64,000 nt of DNA from Streptomyces tanashiensis (GTDB taxonomy: Bacteria > Actinomycetota > Actinomycetes > Streptomycetales > Streptomycetaceae). Shown here piece by piece: positions 50,701 through 59,566 of this stretch. Below the pieces are notes generated by a model. That model was not told the DNA's origin. It made no database searches and saw nothing but the letters and a program-made list of their open reading frames with translations. A program made the position numbers and the translations under genes. The number at the start of each line of letters is the position of its first letter. Positions within the stretch are counted from its first letter, which is position 1. The DNA lies in contig NZ_BMRZ01000024.1 in assembly GCF_014648895.1 (NCBI RefSeq), forward strand, positions 32,143 through 96,142, written 5' to 3'.

Positions 50701-51868
50701 GCCCGTGCTGGTGGTGGCGGCCCACGAGGTCCGCGCGCAGGGCCAGCGACACCGCCTCGACGGCGCTCGTGAACGACACCTCCGACAGCACGCCCGGCGC
50801 CGCGACCTGGTCGCCCACCAGGTACACCCCGTCGCCCCGGTCGACGGCCGGCCGGTCGCGCCAGGTGGTGCCCGGGCGGTCCACCGCGCCCGTACGGCCC
50901 TGGGAGACGGCCTCCCGCCGCCACACCGTCCGCTCGCGCCAGCCCGGGAAACCGAGGTCGAGCAGCCGCTCGGCGTGGGCGACGCCCTCCGCCTTCGACG
51001 CGTCGGGGCCGATGGGCAGCTGCGCCTGGATCAGCTGCTGCCCGGCCGGGGCCAGCGAGGGGTCCTGCGCCGTGAACCGCTCGACCCAGCCGGGCGCGTC
51101 CAGGTCGGAGACCACGAACGGGTCGCCCTTCCGGGTGCGCAGCGCCAGGTCGAGCAGGACCGTACGGCCGCTCTCCCAGGCCAGCGACGGGTCGCCGAGG
51201 AGCCGGGCGGCGGCGGGCAGCGCGGTCGCGACGATCACCGGCCCGCCGTCGAGCGGCAGGTCGTCGACGCGGGACGAGGTCTCGATCCGCACGCCCAGCT
51301 CCCACGCGCGCGCGGCCATCCGGTCGATGAGCTGTCCCCAGCCGCCCCGGACGAAGTGCGCCTCGGGCGGCAGGGAGGCGGCCCGGTGCAGCCGCTCCTG
51401 GACGAAGCGGGCCGAGAGCGAGCCGGGGTCGTGGTGGAAGAGCGCCACCCCGCTGTACGCGGCGGCCACGCGCGCGGTGCGCTCGCCCGCGAGACCGGTG
51501 GCCCAGGTGCGGAAGTCGACGTCGACGGGGGCCTGCTCGGCGGTCCGGAGGGCCTGGCGCAGCAGGCCCAGCGGCGGAACGCGGTGCAGGGCGCCGGCGC
51601 GGTGGAAGCGGAACCGGGCCGCCTCGGCGGCCGGCAGCGGGGCGAGCGGGCCGAGGAGGCCGCGCTGCTTGAGCCAGGTCCAGTGGGGGCCGCCGCTGTA
51701 GAGGGCGTGCGGGCCCTCGTTGGTGAGGTACGGGCCCTCGGCCGTGCGCGCCCGCCCGCCGAGCGTCCGGTGCGCCTCGTGGACGGTCACCCTGGTGCCG
51801 GCCTCGGCGGCCGTGATGGCGGCGGTCAGTCCGGCGAAGCCGCCGCCGATGATCGTGAGCTTCCGCAT
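50681..51868 (-). CDS. FAD-dependent oxidoreductase, phytoene desaturase-like
   Basis: 395 residues. I-I-G-G-G-F-A-G-L-T-A-A (7-18) plus G-G-R-A-R-T is the FAD-binding start of amine-oxidase/carotenoid-desaturase-type proteins; the C-terminal V-Y-L-V-G-D-Q completes the FAD site. Substrate unknown, no carotenoid genes nearby. GGGAGACGG precedes the ATG. Its last codons contain the SoxR promoter of the next gene. Confidence 0.85.
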   Translation of the reverse strand: MRKLTIIGGGFAGLTAAITAAEAGTRVTVHEAHRTLGGRARTAEGPYLTNEGPHALYSGGPHWTWLKQRGLLGPLAPLPAAEAARFRFHRAGALHRVPPLGLLRQALRTAEQAPVDVDFRTWATGLAGERTARVAAAYSGVALFHHDPGSLSARFVQERLHRAASLPPEAHFVRGGWGQLIDRMAARAWELGVRIETSSRVDDLPLDGGPVIVATALPAAARLLGDPSLAWESGRTVLLDLALRTRKGDPFVVSDLDAPGWVERFTAQDPSLAPAGQQLIQAQLPIGPDASKAEGVAHAERLLDLGFPGWRERTVWRREAVSQGRTGAVDRPGTTWRDRPAVDRGDGVYLVGDQVAAPGVLSEVSFTSAVEAVSLALRADLVGRHHQHGLDLKRA

Positions 51869-51967
51869 GTGTCCGTCTCCCTCGTATCGCTTCTCCTGGG
51901 GGACGGAGGGCGGGGCCGCGGATGTGACATCGGGGGCACTGTCAGTGGCGTACATCACGATGGGGGC

Positions 51968-52654
51968 ATGGCGACGCGTGCGGATCGGGATCCGAATCGG
52001 AAGAAGAAGGTGGCGGGGGCGCGGCGGCCGGAGGTCCGGCTGCCTCCGCTGGAGGCGTACGGGGACGGGCTCGAACCGGACGGGGACTACGACGGCCTCG
52101 AACTGGCCGGGCTCGACCTGACGGGCCAGTCGGGCGAGGGGGCCCGGTTCCTGGACTGCGCCCTGCGGGAGTGCGGGCTCGACGGGGCGCGCCTGACGGG
52201 AGCGCGGTTCCTCGACTCGGTGCTGACGGGGGTACGGGGGGTGGGCACGGAGCTGGCCGGGGCCCAGCTGCGGGACGTGGAGGTCGTGGAGGCGCGGCTC
52301 GGCGGGGCGCAGCTGCACGGGGCGGTCCTGGAGAGGGTCGTCGTCCGGGGCGGCAAGATCGACTACCTGAACCTGCGGGCGGCGAAGCTGCGGGACGTCG
52401 TCTTCGAGGGGTGCGTGCTGAGCGAGCCGGACTTCGGGGGCGCGGTCCTGGAGCGGGTCGAGTTCGTGGACTGCGTGCTCACGGGCGTGGATTTCACGGG
52501 GGCGCGGCTCACGGACGTGGACCTGCGCGGGGTGCAGCGCCTGGAGATCGCGCGCGGTGTGGAGTCCCTGGCGGGCGCCGTGATCTCCCCGCCCCAGCTC
52601 CTGGACCTGGCGCCGATGCTGGCGGCGCGGCTGGGGGTGCGGGTGGAGGAGTGA
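51968..52654 (+). CDS. Pentapeptide-repeat protein
   Basis: 228 residues. From about residue 45 to 195 the chain shows A(D/N)Lxx-type five-residue periodicity (L-D-L-T-G, A-R-L-T-G, A-R-F-L-D, A-Q-L-R-D, A-K-L-R-D), forming a right-handed quadrilateral beta-helix. Some such proteins mimic DNA and protect gyrase; no evidence decides that here. It is divergent from the flavoprotein gene. Confidence 0.87.
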   Translation: MATRADRDPNRKKKVAGARRPEVRLPPLEAYGDGLEPDGDYDGLELAGLDLTGQSGEGARFLDCALRECGLDGARLTGARFLDSVLTGVRGVGTELAGAQLRDVEVVEARLGGAQLHGAVLERVVVRGGKIDYLNLRAAKLRDVVFEGCVLSEPDFGGAVLERVEFVDCVLTGVDFTGARLTDVDLRGVQRLEIARGVESLAGAVISPPQLLDLAPMLAARLGVRVEE

Positions 52655-52691
52655 GGGACGCGCGCCCGCGAGGGCGGGGCGCGGCCCGGTG

Positions 52692-53192
52692 CTACGGCAC
52701 GCGGGGGAAGCGGGACTGGAGGGTCCAGATCGCCGGGTTGTCGGCGAGGCCGTCGTGCATGTCCGTGAGGTCGGCGATCAGGTCGTGCAGGAAGTCGCGT
52801 GCCTCGCGCCGCAGTTCGGCGTGGTTGAAGGTGACCGGCGGCTCGTCGCCGGGCATCCAGTCGGCCTCGACGTCCACCCATCCGAAGCGGCGCTCGAAGA
52901 GCATCCGGTCCGTGGACTCGGTGAAGTCGAGCTCCGCGTACTGCGGCTGCGCGGCGCGGCTGCCGCGCGGGTCCTGGTCGAGCTGCTCGACGATGTCGCA
53001 CAGCGCCCACGCGAAGTCGAGCACCGGCACCCATCCCCAGGCTGTGGACACCTCGCGGTCCGCCTCGGTGTCCGCGAGGTAGACGTCCCCGCAGAACAGG
53101 TCGTGGCGCAGCGCGTGGACGTCCGCGCGCCGGTAGTCGGTCTGCGGAGGGTCGGGGAAGCGACGCGAGAGGGAGTAGCCGATGTCGAGCAC
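52692..53192 (-). CDS. Hypothetical protein
   Basis: 166 residues, acidic, rich in Trp and aromatic residues, no signal peptide. The pattern (V-Y-L-A-D, W-G-W-V-P-V-L-D-F-A) is typical of immunity-like or DUF proteins of Streptomyces, but I do not recognise it. It lies 13 bp downstream of the stop of the LuxR regulator, on the other side, same strand. Confidence 0.65.
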   Translation of the reverse strand: MLDIGYSLSRRFPDPPQTDYRRADVHALRHDLFCGDVYLADTEADREVSTAWGWVPVLDFAWALCDIVEQLDQDPRGSRAAQPQYAELDFTESTDRMLFERRFGWVDVEADWMPGDEPPVTFNHAELRREARDFLHDLIADLTDMHDGLADNPAIWTLQSRFPRVP

Positions 53193-53205
53193 GGCACCGA
53201 TGGTG

Positions 53206-53868
53206 TCACGGCACGAGACCCGCGTCGTACGCGAGGATCACCAGCTGCACCCGGTCGCGCGCGTCCAGCTTGGAGAAGAGCCGCGCCACGTGCGCCTTCG
53301 CGGTGGCCGCGCTGATGTGGAGCCGTTCCGCGATCTCGCCGTTCGACAGGCCCCGGCCGACGAGGGTGAGGACCTCCCGCTCGCGCCCGGTGACCCCGTC
53401 CAGGCCGCGCGGGACGCCCCGTACCGCCCGGGGCTCGGGCCGCGCCGCGAACTCCTCGATCAGCCGGCGGGTCACGCCCGGCGCGATCAGGGCGTCGCCG
53501 GCCGCGACCACCCGGATCGCGGACAGGATGTCGTCGAGGGCCATGTCCTTGACGAGGAAGCCGCTCGCGCCGGAGCGGAGCGCGCCGTACACGTACTCGT
53601 CGTCGTCGAAGGTGGTGAGGACGAGGACCCTGGGCGCGCCGGGGCCGGCGGTGACGATCCGGGTGGCCTCGATGCCGTCCATGCCGGGCATCCGGACGTC
53701 CATCACCACCACGTCGGGCCCGAGTTCCCGGGCCATCGCGACCGCCTCCGTGCCGGTGCCGGCCTCCCCGGCGACCTCGATGTCGGGGGTGTCGGCCATG
53801 AGGACGCGCAGCCCGGCCCGGACCAGCGGCTGATCGTCGACGAGGAGGACGCGGATCCGGGGGGTCAC
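53206..53868 (-). CDS. NarL/LuxR-type response regulator
   Basis: 220 residues. Receiver with D11/D12 and phospho-acceptor D57 (V-V-M-D-V-R-M-P-G), then a LuxR helix-turn-helix (L-T-L-V-G-R-G-L-S-N-G-E-I-A...A-T-A-K-A-H-V). GTG 53868 overlaps the kinase stop by 4 nt (GTGA). It should be phosphorylated by the adjacent kinase and control the divergent ABC exporter. Confidence 0.92.
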   Translation of the reverse strand: MTPRIRVLLVDDQPLVRAGLRVLMADTPDIEVAGEAGTGTEAVAMARELGPDVVVMDVRMPGMDGIEATRIVTAGPGAPRVLVLTTFDDDEYVYGALRSGASGFLVKDMALDDILSAIRVVAAGDALIAPGVTRRLIEEFAARPEPRAVRGVPRGLDGVTGREREVLTLVGRGLSNGEIAERLHISAATAKAHVARLFSKLDARDRVQLVILAYDAGLVP

Positions 53869-55391
53869 GGGGCGGGGGGTCCTTCCGGACGCGGGCTTGG
53901 ACCTGGGCTCGGGCTCGGGCTTGGACTTGGACTTGGACCTGGGCTCGGGCTTGGGCTTGGGCTTGGGCTCGGACTTGGGCTTGGGGTCGGGCTCGGACCC
54001 GGACCCGGACCCGGACGCGAACTCGGGCTCGGACCCGGACCCGGGGTCGTACGTGGGCTCGGGCCCGGATGCGGGCGGTCGGCGGGCAGCGGCAGCAGCG
54101 CGGTCACGTGGAAGCCGCCGCCGGGGCGGGGGCCCGCGGAAAGGCTGCCGCCCAGGAGCGCGGCGCGCTCGCGCATCCCGACGAGGCCGTAGCCGCCCCC
54201 GTGGTCCGCGCCGGGCGCGCCGCGGCCGTCGTCGGCGATCTCGACGAGCAGGGTGTCGGTGCGCCGCTCCACCGTCACCCGGCAGGTGGAGGTGGCCGCG
54301 TGGCGGACGACGTTGGTGAGGGACTCCTGCACGATCCGGTACGCGGCGAGGTCGACCTCCGGCGGGAGGGAGACGTCGGGGTTGCCGAGGTGCCGCAGTT
54401 CGACCCGTACCCCCGCGTCCGCCGTGGACGCGGCGAGCCGTTCCAGGTCGGCGAGGCCGGGCGCCGGGTCGCGCGGCGCGGGACGGCCGTCGGCGTCGGC
54501 GCCCCGCAGTGCGCCCAGGGTGCGGCGCAGACCCGCGAGGGTCTCCCGGCTGGTGGTCTCGATGGTGGCGAGCGCCTGGCGGGCCTCGGCGGGCTGGGTC
54601 TCGATGACCCGGCGGCCGACGCCCGCCTGGATGGCGATGACGCCGATGCTGTGGGCGACGACGTCGTGCAGCTCGCGGGCGATCCGGAGCCGTTCGGCGG
54701 CGACCGCCTCGGCGGCCGTCGCGGCGCGCAGCTGCGCCGTGTGGTCGCGCCGGATCCGTACGGAACGGCCGAGGAGCCCGGCGGTGAGCAGGGCGAGCGC
54801 GAGGGCCACGACGGTGCTGACGAAGACGTCCTGCCCGGAGGTGGTGTAGGTCGCGGCCGCGATCTGCACGGCGAGCACGCCGAGCGCGGTGGGCAGCAGG
54901 ACGCGGAACGGGCGCAGGGCGGCGATCCGGCCCACGACGGCGTCGGCGGCGAGCAGCGGGAGGGCGAGGAGCGCGGCGTCCGGCCGGGTGGTCGCCACGG
55001 CGAACAGCCCTGCGAGCAGCGGTACGAGCGCCGCGAGCGGGTTGCGGCGCACCAGGGGCAGGGTCAGGCCCACGGCGACGGCGCTGAGGAAGAGCCGCAG
55101 TTCGGTGGAGTGGTAGGGGCCGGTCCGCACGGCGGTGATCAGCAGGAAGGGGTGAGCGACGGCCGCGCCCCAGGTGAGGGCCGCCGCGACCCGTCCGGGC
55201 GCGAGGGTCGTGTCCAGGGAGCCGGCCGCGCCTGCGGCGAGGGCCGCGCCTCGGGAGACGATCGCGCCCTTGGCGAGGGCCGCGCCCCTGGCGAGGGTCG
55301 CTCGCACTCGTCCGGGCGCGAAGGCCGCGCCCCGCGCGAGGGGCGGCGGCACCCGCCCGCTGGACGGGCGGTCGGTCGGGGTGGCGGGCAT
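53865..55391 (-). CDS. DesK-type sensor histidine kinase with Pro-Ser tail
   Basis: 508 residues. An Ala/Gly-rich N-terminus (1-70) with repeated L-A-R-G-A-A, about five transmembrane helices (74-205), HisKA_3 with H242 in A-R-E-L-H-D-V-V-A-H-S and a HATPase with G-L-V-G-M-R-E-R. Residues 441-508 are a Pro/Ser/Gly tail encoded by a hexanucleotide minisatellite. TACGAT ends 7 nt before ATG 55391. Confidence 0.9.
   Translation of the reverse strand: MPATPTDRPSSGRVPPPLARGAAFAPGRVRATLARGAALAKGAIVSRGAALAAGAAGSLDTTLAPGRVAAALTWGAAVAHPFLLITAVRTGPYHSTELRLFLSAVAVGLTLPLVRRNPLAALVPLLAGLFAVATTRPDAALLALPLLAADAVVGRIAALRPFRVLLPTALGVLAVQIAAATYTTSGQDVFVSTVVALALALLTAGLLGRSVRIRRDHTAQLRAATAAEAVAAERLRIARELHDVVAHSIGVIAIQAGVGRRVIETQPAEARQALATIETTSRETLAGLRRTLGALRGADADGRPAPRDPAPGLADLERLAASTADAGVRVELRHLGNPDVSLPPEVDLAAYRIVQESLTNVVRHAATSTCRVTVERRTDTLLVEIADDGRGAPGADHGGGYGLVGMRERAALLGGSLSAGPRPGGGFHVTALLPLPADRPHPGPSPRTTPGPGPSPSSRPGPGPGPSPTPSPSPSPSPSPSPSPGPSPSPSPSPSPGPSPRPEGPPAP
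53890..54060 (-). repeat. Hexanucleotide minisatellite in the kinase gene
   Basis: More than 20 in-frame hexamers (GGGCTT, GGGCTC, GGACTT, GGACCC on the plus strand) encode alternating Pro-Ser or Pro-Gly on the minus strand. Confidence 0.88.
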
Positions 55392-55398
55392 GGCCCCG

Positions 55399-55404
55399 AT
55401 CGTA
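55399..55404 (-). promoter_or_regulatory. -10 hexamer of the sensor kinase gene (leaderless)
   Basis: TACGAT on the minus strand, 7 nt before ATG 55391. Confidence 0.5.
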
Positions 55405-55523
55405 GGCGCGGGCGTACACCGGGACATCGGCCCGCGGGCGTACGCCCCCGGGCCACCCCCGCGCACGGGTTGTGGTCGCCGGGCCGATGTGCCGGGGGCG
55501 TGGGTCCCGGCACCGTGGGCCGC

Positions 55524-56441
55524 ATGATCGAAGTCCACGAACTGACCAAGCGCTACGGCCGTCCCGGCGCCGGGCGCCTCGCCGTCGACCGCCTCGGTTT
55601 CGGTGTGGGGCCCGGCCGGGTGACGGGGTTCCTCGGGCCCAACGGGGCCGGGAAGTCGACGACGCTGCGGCTGATCCTGGGGCTGAACGAGCCGACGTCC
55701 GGGACCGCCACCGTCGGCGGGCGGCGCTTCCGGGAGCTGCCGCGCGGGCTGCGGGACGTCGGGGCGCTCCTCGACGCGCACGACGTGCACGGCGGGCGGA
55801 CCGCCGAGGCCCATCTCGCGGCGCTGGCCCGCACCAACGGCATCCCGCGCCGCCGGGCCGCCGAGGTCCTGGAGGAGGTCGGCCTCGCGGAGGCCGCCCG
55901 CCGGAGGATCGGCGGCTACTCGCTCGGAATGAAGCAGCGCCTCGGGATCGCCGCCGCGCTGCTCGGCGACCCGCCGGTGCTGCTCTTCGACGAGCCGGTG
56001 AACGGACTCGACCCGGAGGGCGTGCGGTGGGCGCGGGGCCTGTTCCGGCGGCTCGCCGCCGAGGGCCGCACGGTGTTCGTCTCCAGCCATCTGATGAGCG
56101 AGATGGAGCACACCGCCGACGACCTCGTCGTCATCGGCCGCGGCCGGCTCATCGCGGCCGAGAGCGCGGCGGACTTCGCCGCGCGCGGCACCCGCCGGAG
56201 CGTGACGGTGCGGACGGCCGACCCGGCCGCCGCCCCGGGCCTCGCCGACGCCCTGGCGGCCGGGGGCGCGACCGTACGGCGGGGGGAGGCGGGGACCCTC
56301 ACCGTGACCGGCACGGACGCGGACCGGGTCGGCGTCCTCGCCTTCCGGCACGGTGTCCCGCTCGCCGAACTGACCGCGCGCGCCTCCTCCCTCGAAGAGG
56401 CGTTCATGGAGCTCACCGCCGACAGTGTGGAGTACCGCTGA
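55524..56441 (+). CDS. ABC exporter ATP-binding protein
   Basis: 305 residues. Walker A G-P-N-G-A-G-K-S-T, signature S-L-G-M-K-Q-R and Walker B L-L-F-D-E-P, then a C-terminal extension of the DrrA/BcrA type. It powers the membrane protein encoded next (start and stop share one base, TGATG). The divergent kinase-regulator pair is the likely sensor for its substrate, perhaps a membrane-active antibiotic. Confidence 0.92.
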   Translation: MIEVHELTKRYGRPGAGRLAVDRLGFGVGPGRVTGFLGPNGAGKSTTLRLILGLNEPTSGTATVGGRRFRELPRGLRDVGALLDAHDVHGGRTAEAHLAALARTNGIPRRRAAEVLEEVGLAEAARRRIGGYSLGMKQRLGIAAALLGDPPVLLFDEPVNGLDPEGVRWARGLFRRLAAEGRTVFVSSHLMSEMEHTADDLVVIGRGRLIAAESAADFAARGTRRSVTVRTADPAAAPGLADALAAGGATVRRGEAGTLTVTGTDADRVGVLAFRHGVPLAELTARASSLEEAFMELTADSVEYR

Positions 56442-57118
56442 TGCCCGCCCGCTTCCGTGACCTGCTCGCCGCCGAGTGGATGAAGCTGTGGTCGCTCCGG
56501 TCCACGCCCTGGGCGTTCGCCGTCGGCGCGGTCGCCGCCCTCGGCGTCAACCTCAACGCGACCCTCGCCGACCACCGCAACTACCCGGACTACCCGTACG
56601 GCATCAAGGAACTCTTCGTGCCGATCTGGGCGATGCGCGACGCGTTCACGCTCGGCGGGGCGATGGTGTTCACGCTCGCCACCGGCTCCATCGGGGCGCT
56701 GGTCGCCGGGGTCTCGTTCGCCGCCACGCAGGCCGTGCTCGACGACCGGGGCGTCGGCATGGCGATCGGCGACGCGGGCGTGCTGCGGGCCGTCGCCGCG
56801 TCGGCGCTCCTCGCGCCGGTCTGCGCGCTCGCCGGCTTCGGTCTCGGGGCGCTGCTGCGGCACACGGCGACGACGATCGTCTCCCTCACCGGGGTGCTGC
56901 TCCTGCTGCCGGCGCTGATGGACGAACGCGACCGCTGGGGAGCGACGTTCCTGCACGCGCTGCCGCAGGGCGCGTGGAAGCGGCTGACGGAGGTGGGGGT
57001 GTCGCCGGTCCCGGTGGACCATCCGTGGACCGCGGGCGGGGCGTGGACGGTGTACGCGGCCTGGGCGGCGGTCGCGGTGACGGTGGCCTTCGTGGCCGTC
57101 GGACGCCGCGACGTGTGA
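56441..57118 (+). CDS. ABC exporter membrane subunit
   Basis: 225 residues with six probable transmembrane helices and the N-terminal R-D-L-L-A-A-E-W-M-K-L-W-S-L-R-S typical of ABC-2-type exporters that follow BcrA-like ATPases. Coupled to the ATPase gene by a one-base overlap. Confidence 0.9.
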   Translation: MPARFRDLLAAEWMKLWSLRSTPWAFAVGAVAALGVNLNATLADHRNYPDYPYGIKELFVPIWAMRDAFTLGGAMVFTLATGSIGALVAGVSFAATQAVLDDRGVGMAIGDAGVLRAVAASALLAPVCALAGFGLGALLRHTATTIVSLTGVLLLLPALMDERDRWGATFLHALPQGAWKRLTEVGVSPVPVDHPWTAGGAWTVYAAWAAVAVTVAFVAVGRRDV

Positions 57119-57150
57119 GACCCGAAGGCCGCGGCGGCGCTCAAGAACGA

Positions 57151-57217
57151 CCCGGGACGTCCCGGGACGGCCGGGACACGGGCTGGGCGGGGCCCGGACC
57201 TTACGTTCGAAAGGTCC
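57151..57217 (+). promoter_or_regulatory. Palindromes upstream of the DUF1906 gene
   Basis: A perfect 16-bp palindrome CCCGGGACGTCCCGGG (57151-57166) and a hairpin GGACCTT/AAGGTCC (57196-57202, 57211-57217) lie between the ABC operon and the DUF1906 start. They could be a terminator and/or operator. Confidence 0.45.
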
Positions 57218-57251
57218 CCCGTGCTTTCCGCACCCTGGAGCAAGGAGTCCG

Positions 57252-59498
57252 ATGGCCGACGAAATGGTGCTGCGCGCCCAGCGATTCATCAACCTCACCT
57301 ACATGGACGGCGCGACGCTCGGCATCCCCAAGCTGGAGGAGAACGGCCGCACGGGGTGGGTGGTCATGTACGCCCTCACGCGTGCCCTGCAGTACGAGTT
57401 GGGCATCACCGCGCTCTCCAACAGCTTCGGCCCGACCACCCTCTCCACGATCCAGACGACGTACGGGGAGATAGACGACACCCGGCTCCCGTCGCCGAAC
57501 TTCGCCAAGATCATCCAGTCCGCCCTGTACTGCAAGGGGTACGACGGCGGCGACATCGACGGGACGTACAACTCCCGCGTCCACAACGCGGTGCTGAAGC
57601 TCAAGGACGACATGGGGCTGGGCGAGACCTACCCCAACAGTTCCCTCCAGCCGAAGGTGATCAAGGGCCTGTTCAACATGGACGCCTACGTCACCGTCAA
57701 CTACGGCCTGGACAAGATCCGCGCCATCCAGCGCTGGCTGAACAGCCGTTACATCCACCGCAAGGACTTCTACGTCATCCCCTGCGACGGCCACCACTCC
57801 CGTGACGTCGCCAAGTCGATGCTCTTCGCCATCCAGTACGAGCTGGGCATGGCCGACGGCGTCGCCAACGGGGCCTTCGGGCCCGGCACCCAGGCGGGCC
57901 TGAAGTCCCGCACCCTGTCCGTCGGCTCCTCCGGTGTGTGGGTGCAGCTGTTCACCGCGGCCATGGTGCTCAACGGGCGGATGGCGCCCTTCACCGATGT
58001 GTTCGACACCGGTTTCGAGGCGACGGTCCGCTCGTTCCAGAACTTCTCCCAGGTCCCCCAGACCGGTGCGGGAGACTTCCCGACCTGGGCGTCGCTGCTC
58101 GTCTCGTACGGCGACCAGACCCGCGCGGGCGCCGCCTGCGACGGCGTCACGAAGATCACGCCCGCCCGCGCCGCGGCGCTGAAGGCCGCCGGCTACGAGG
58201 TCATCGGCCGCTACCTGTACAACGCGTCCACCACCTCCCTGCCGGAGAAGGAGATCCAGCCGGGCGAGCTGGAGACCATCAAGGCCGCCGGGCTGCGCTG
58301 CTTCCCGATCTACCAGACCTGGGCGCGCTCGGTCGACTACTACAGCCCCGCGCAGGGCGTCACGGACTGCCGGACGGCCGTGCACAAGGCGCAGCAGCAC
58401 GGCTTCAAGGCGCGGTCGCGCATCTACTTCGCCGTCGACTACGACGCCATGGACGACGAGGTCACCAGCTACATCCTCCCGTACTTCCAGAGCCTCCGGC
58501 GGGAGATGGACCGCCTGGGCGACCCGTACGACATCGGGGTCTACGGCCCGCGCAACGTGTGCTCCCGGGTCTCGGGGAAGGGCTACTCGGACGCCAGCTT
58601 CGTGTCGGACATGTCGTCCGGGTTCTCCGGCAACCTCGGCTATCCGCTGCCCGTCGACTGGGCCTTCGACCAGATCGTCACCAAGACGATCGGCTCGGGC
58701 GACGGCCGGATCGAGATCGACAACAACCTCGCCTCGCGGCGTGACCGGGGCCAGAGCGACTTCCACCCGACCAGCGCGGAGAGGCTGGACGTCGCCTTCG
58801 ACCCCGCCCACCTCGCGCTCATGGGCATGGAGGTCGAGAACTACATGGCGGAGATCGGGAAGCCCGGTGGTACGGGACGCGTCTACACCGTGCGCGAGTG
58901 CTTCGACGAGATCATGCGGTACGACGACACGATCACCGCGGCGGCCCGCACCTTCCGCATGCGCAAGGCCCTCATCCAGACCTCGGCCTTCTGGGAGCGC
59001 TGCCACTACAGCATCAAGGACCAGGTGGAGGACGCCGGCGTCATCCAGTACCACACCGGCATCGTCCCGGACTGGGCCAAGGACCTGCCCGTCGTCGAGA
59101 AGTTCGTCGACAGCAGCACCGGCATCGCCAAGATCTCGGGACGCACCGGCATCCTCTCCCGCAACTGGGCGATCCTCGCGGGGATGCTCCAGGGCGACCT
59201 GCTCGGCCACCTCCGTGACGAGGACCGGTTCGGGATGTGGCTGAGGCTCAACGGCGACCCCGTCTTCAACCTGACCACCGTCGCGTACCTGCACATGTGG
59301 GGGGCCGCCGGAAAGGCCGGTGACGTGGCCGAGCCCGCGATGCGTCTCCCCGCGCTCGACTACACCTTGGACGAGACCCGCACGGTCCTGCGCCGGTACC
59401 AGGGCACCCCCGACAGCGTGGCGGTGGAGCACGCGCAGCTGCGGATGCCGCTCTACGCCATCTTCGAGCGCTACAACGCCCTGATCCGCAACCGCTGA
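57252..59498 (+). CDS. DUF1906 glycoside-hydrolase-like protein without signal peptide
   Basis: 748 residues. Residues 1-285 hold peptidoglycan-binding-like repeats (D-G-T-Y-N-S-R-V-H-N-A-V near 105; G-A-F-G-P-G-T-Q near 210). About 295-500 is a DUF1906 TIM-barrel (V-I-G-R-Y-L-Y-N, R-I-Y-F-A-V-D-Y-D, D-I-G-V-Y-G-P-R) related to GH25-like lysozymes and Rv2525c. About 500-748 is an unrecognised C-terminal domain. There is no Sec or Tat signal, so it needs another exit route or acts inside. AAGGAG precedes ATG 57252. The next gene, 68 bp on, encodes a Tat-exported cell-wall-type protein. Confidence 0.85.
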   Translation: MADEMVLRAQRFINLTYMDGATLGIPKLEENGRTGWVVMYALTRALQYELGITALSNSFGPTTLSTIQTTYGEIDDTRLPSPNFAKIIQSALYCKGYDGGDIDGTYNSRVHNAVLKLKDDMGLGETYPNSSLQPKVIKGLFNMDAYVTVNYGLDKIRAIQRWLNSRYIHRKDFYVIPCDGHHSRDVAKSMLFAIQYELGMADGVANGAFGPGTQAGLKSRTLSVGSSGVWVQLFTAAMVLNGRMAPFTDVFDTGFEATVRSFQNFSQVPQTGAGDFPTWASLLVSYGDQTRAGAACDGVTKITPARAAALKAAGYEVIGRYLYNASTTSLPEKEIQPGELETIKAAGLRCFPIYQTWARSVDYYSPAQGVTDCRTAVHKAQQHGFKARSRIYFAVDYDAMDDEVTSYILPYFQSLRREMDRLGDPYDIGVYGPRNVCSRVSGKGYSDASFVSDMSSGFSGNLGYPLPVDWAFDQIVTKTIGSGDGRIEIDNNLASRRDRGQSDFHPTSAERLDVAFDPAHLALMGMEVENYMAEIGKPGGTGRVYTVRECFDEIMRYDDTITAAARTFRMRKALIQTSAFWERCHYSIKDQVEDAGVIQYHTGIVPDWAKDLPVVEKFVDSSTGIAKISGRTGILSRNWAILAGMLQGDLLGHLRDEDRFGMWLRLNGDPVFNLTTVAYLHMWGAAGKAGDVAEPAMRLPALDYTLDETRTVLRRYQGTPDSVAVEHAQLRMPLYAIFERYNALIRNR

Positions 59499-59566
59499 CG
59501 GTCCCTTCCCCGAGCGTCCCACCCACCCCTGCCACCGCACGACACCACGGAAGAAGGGCCGATCCG

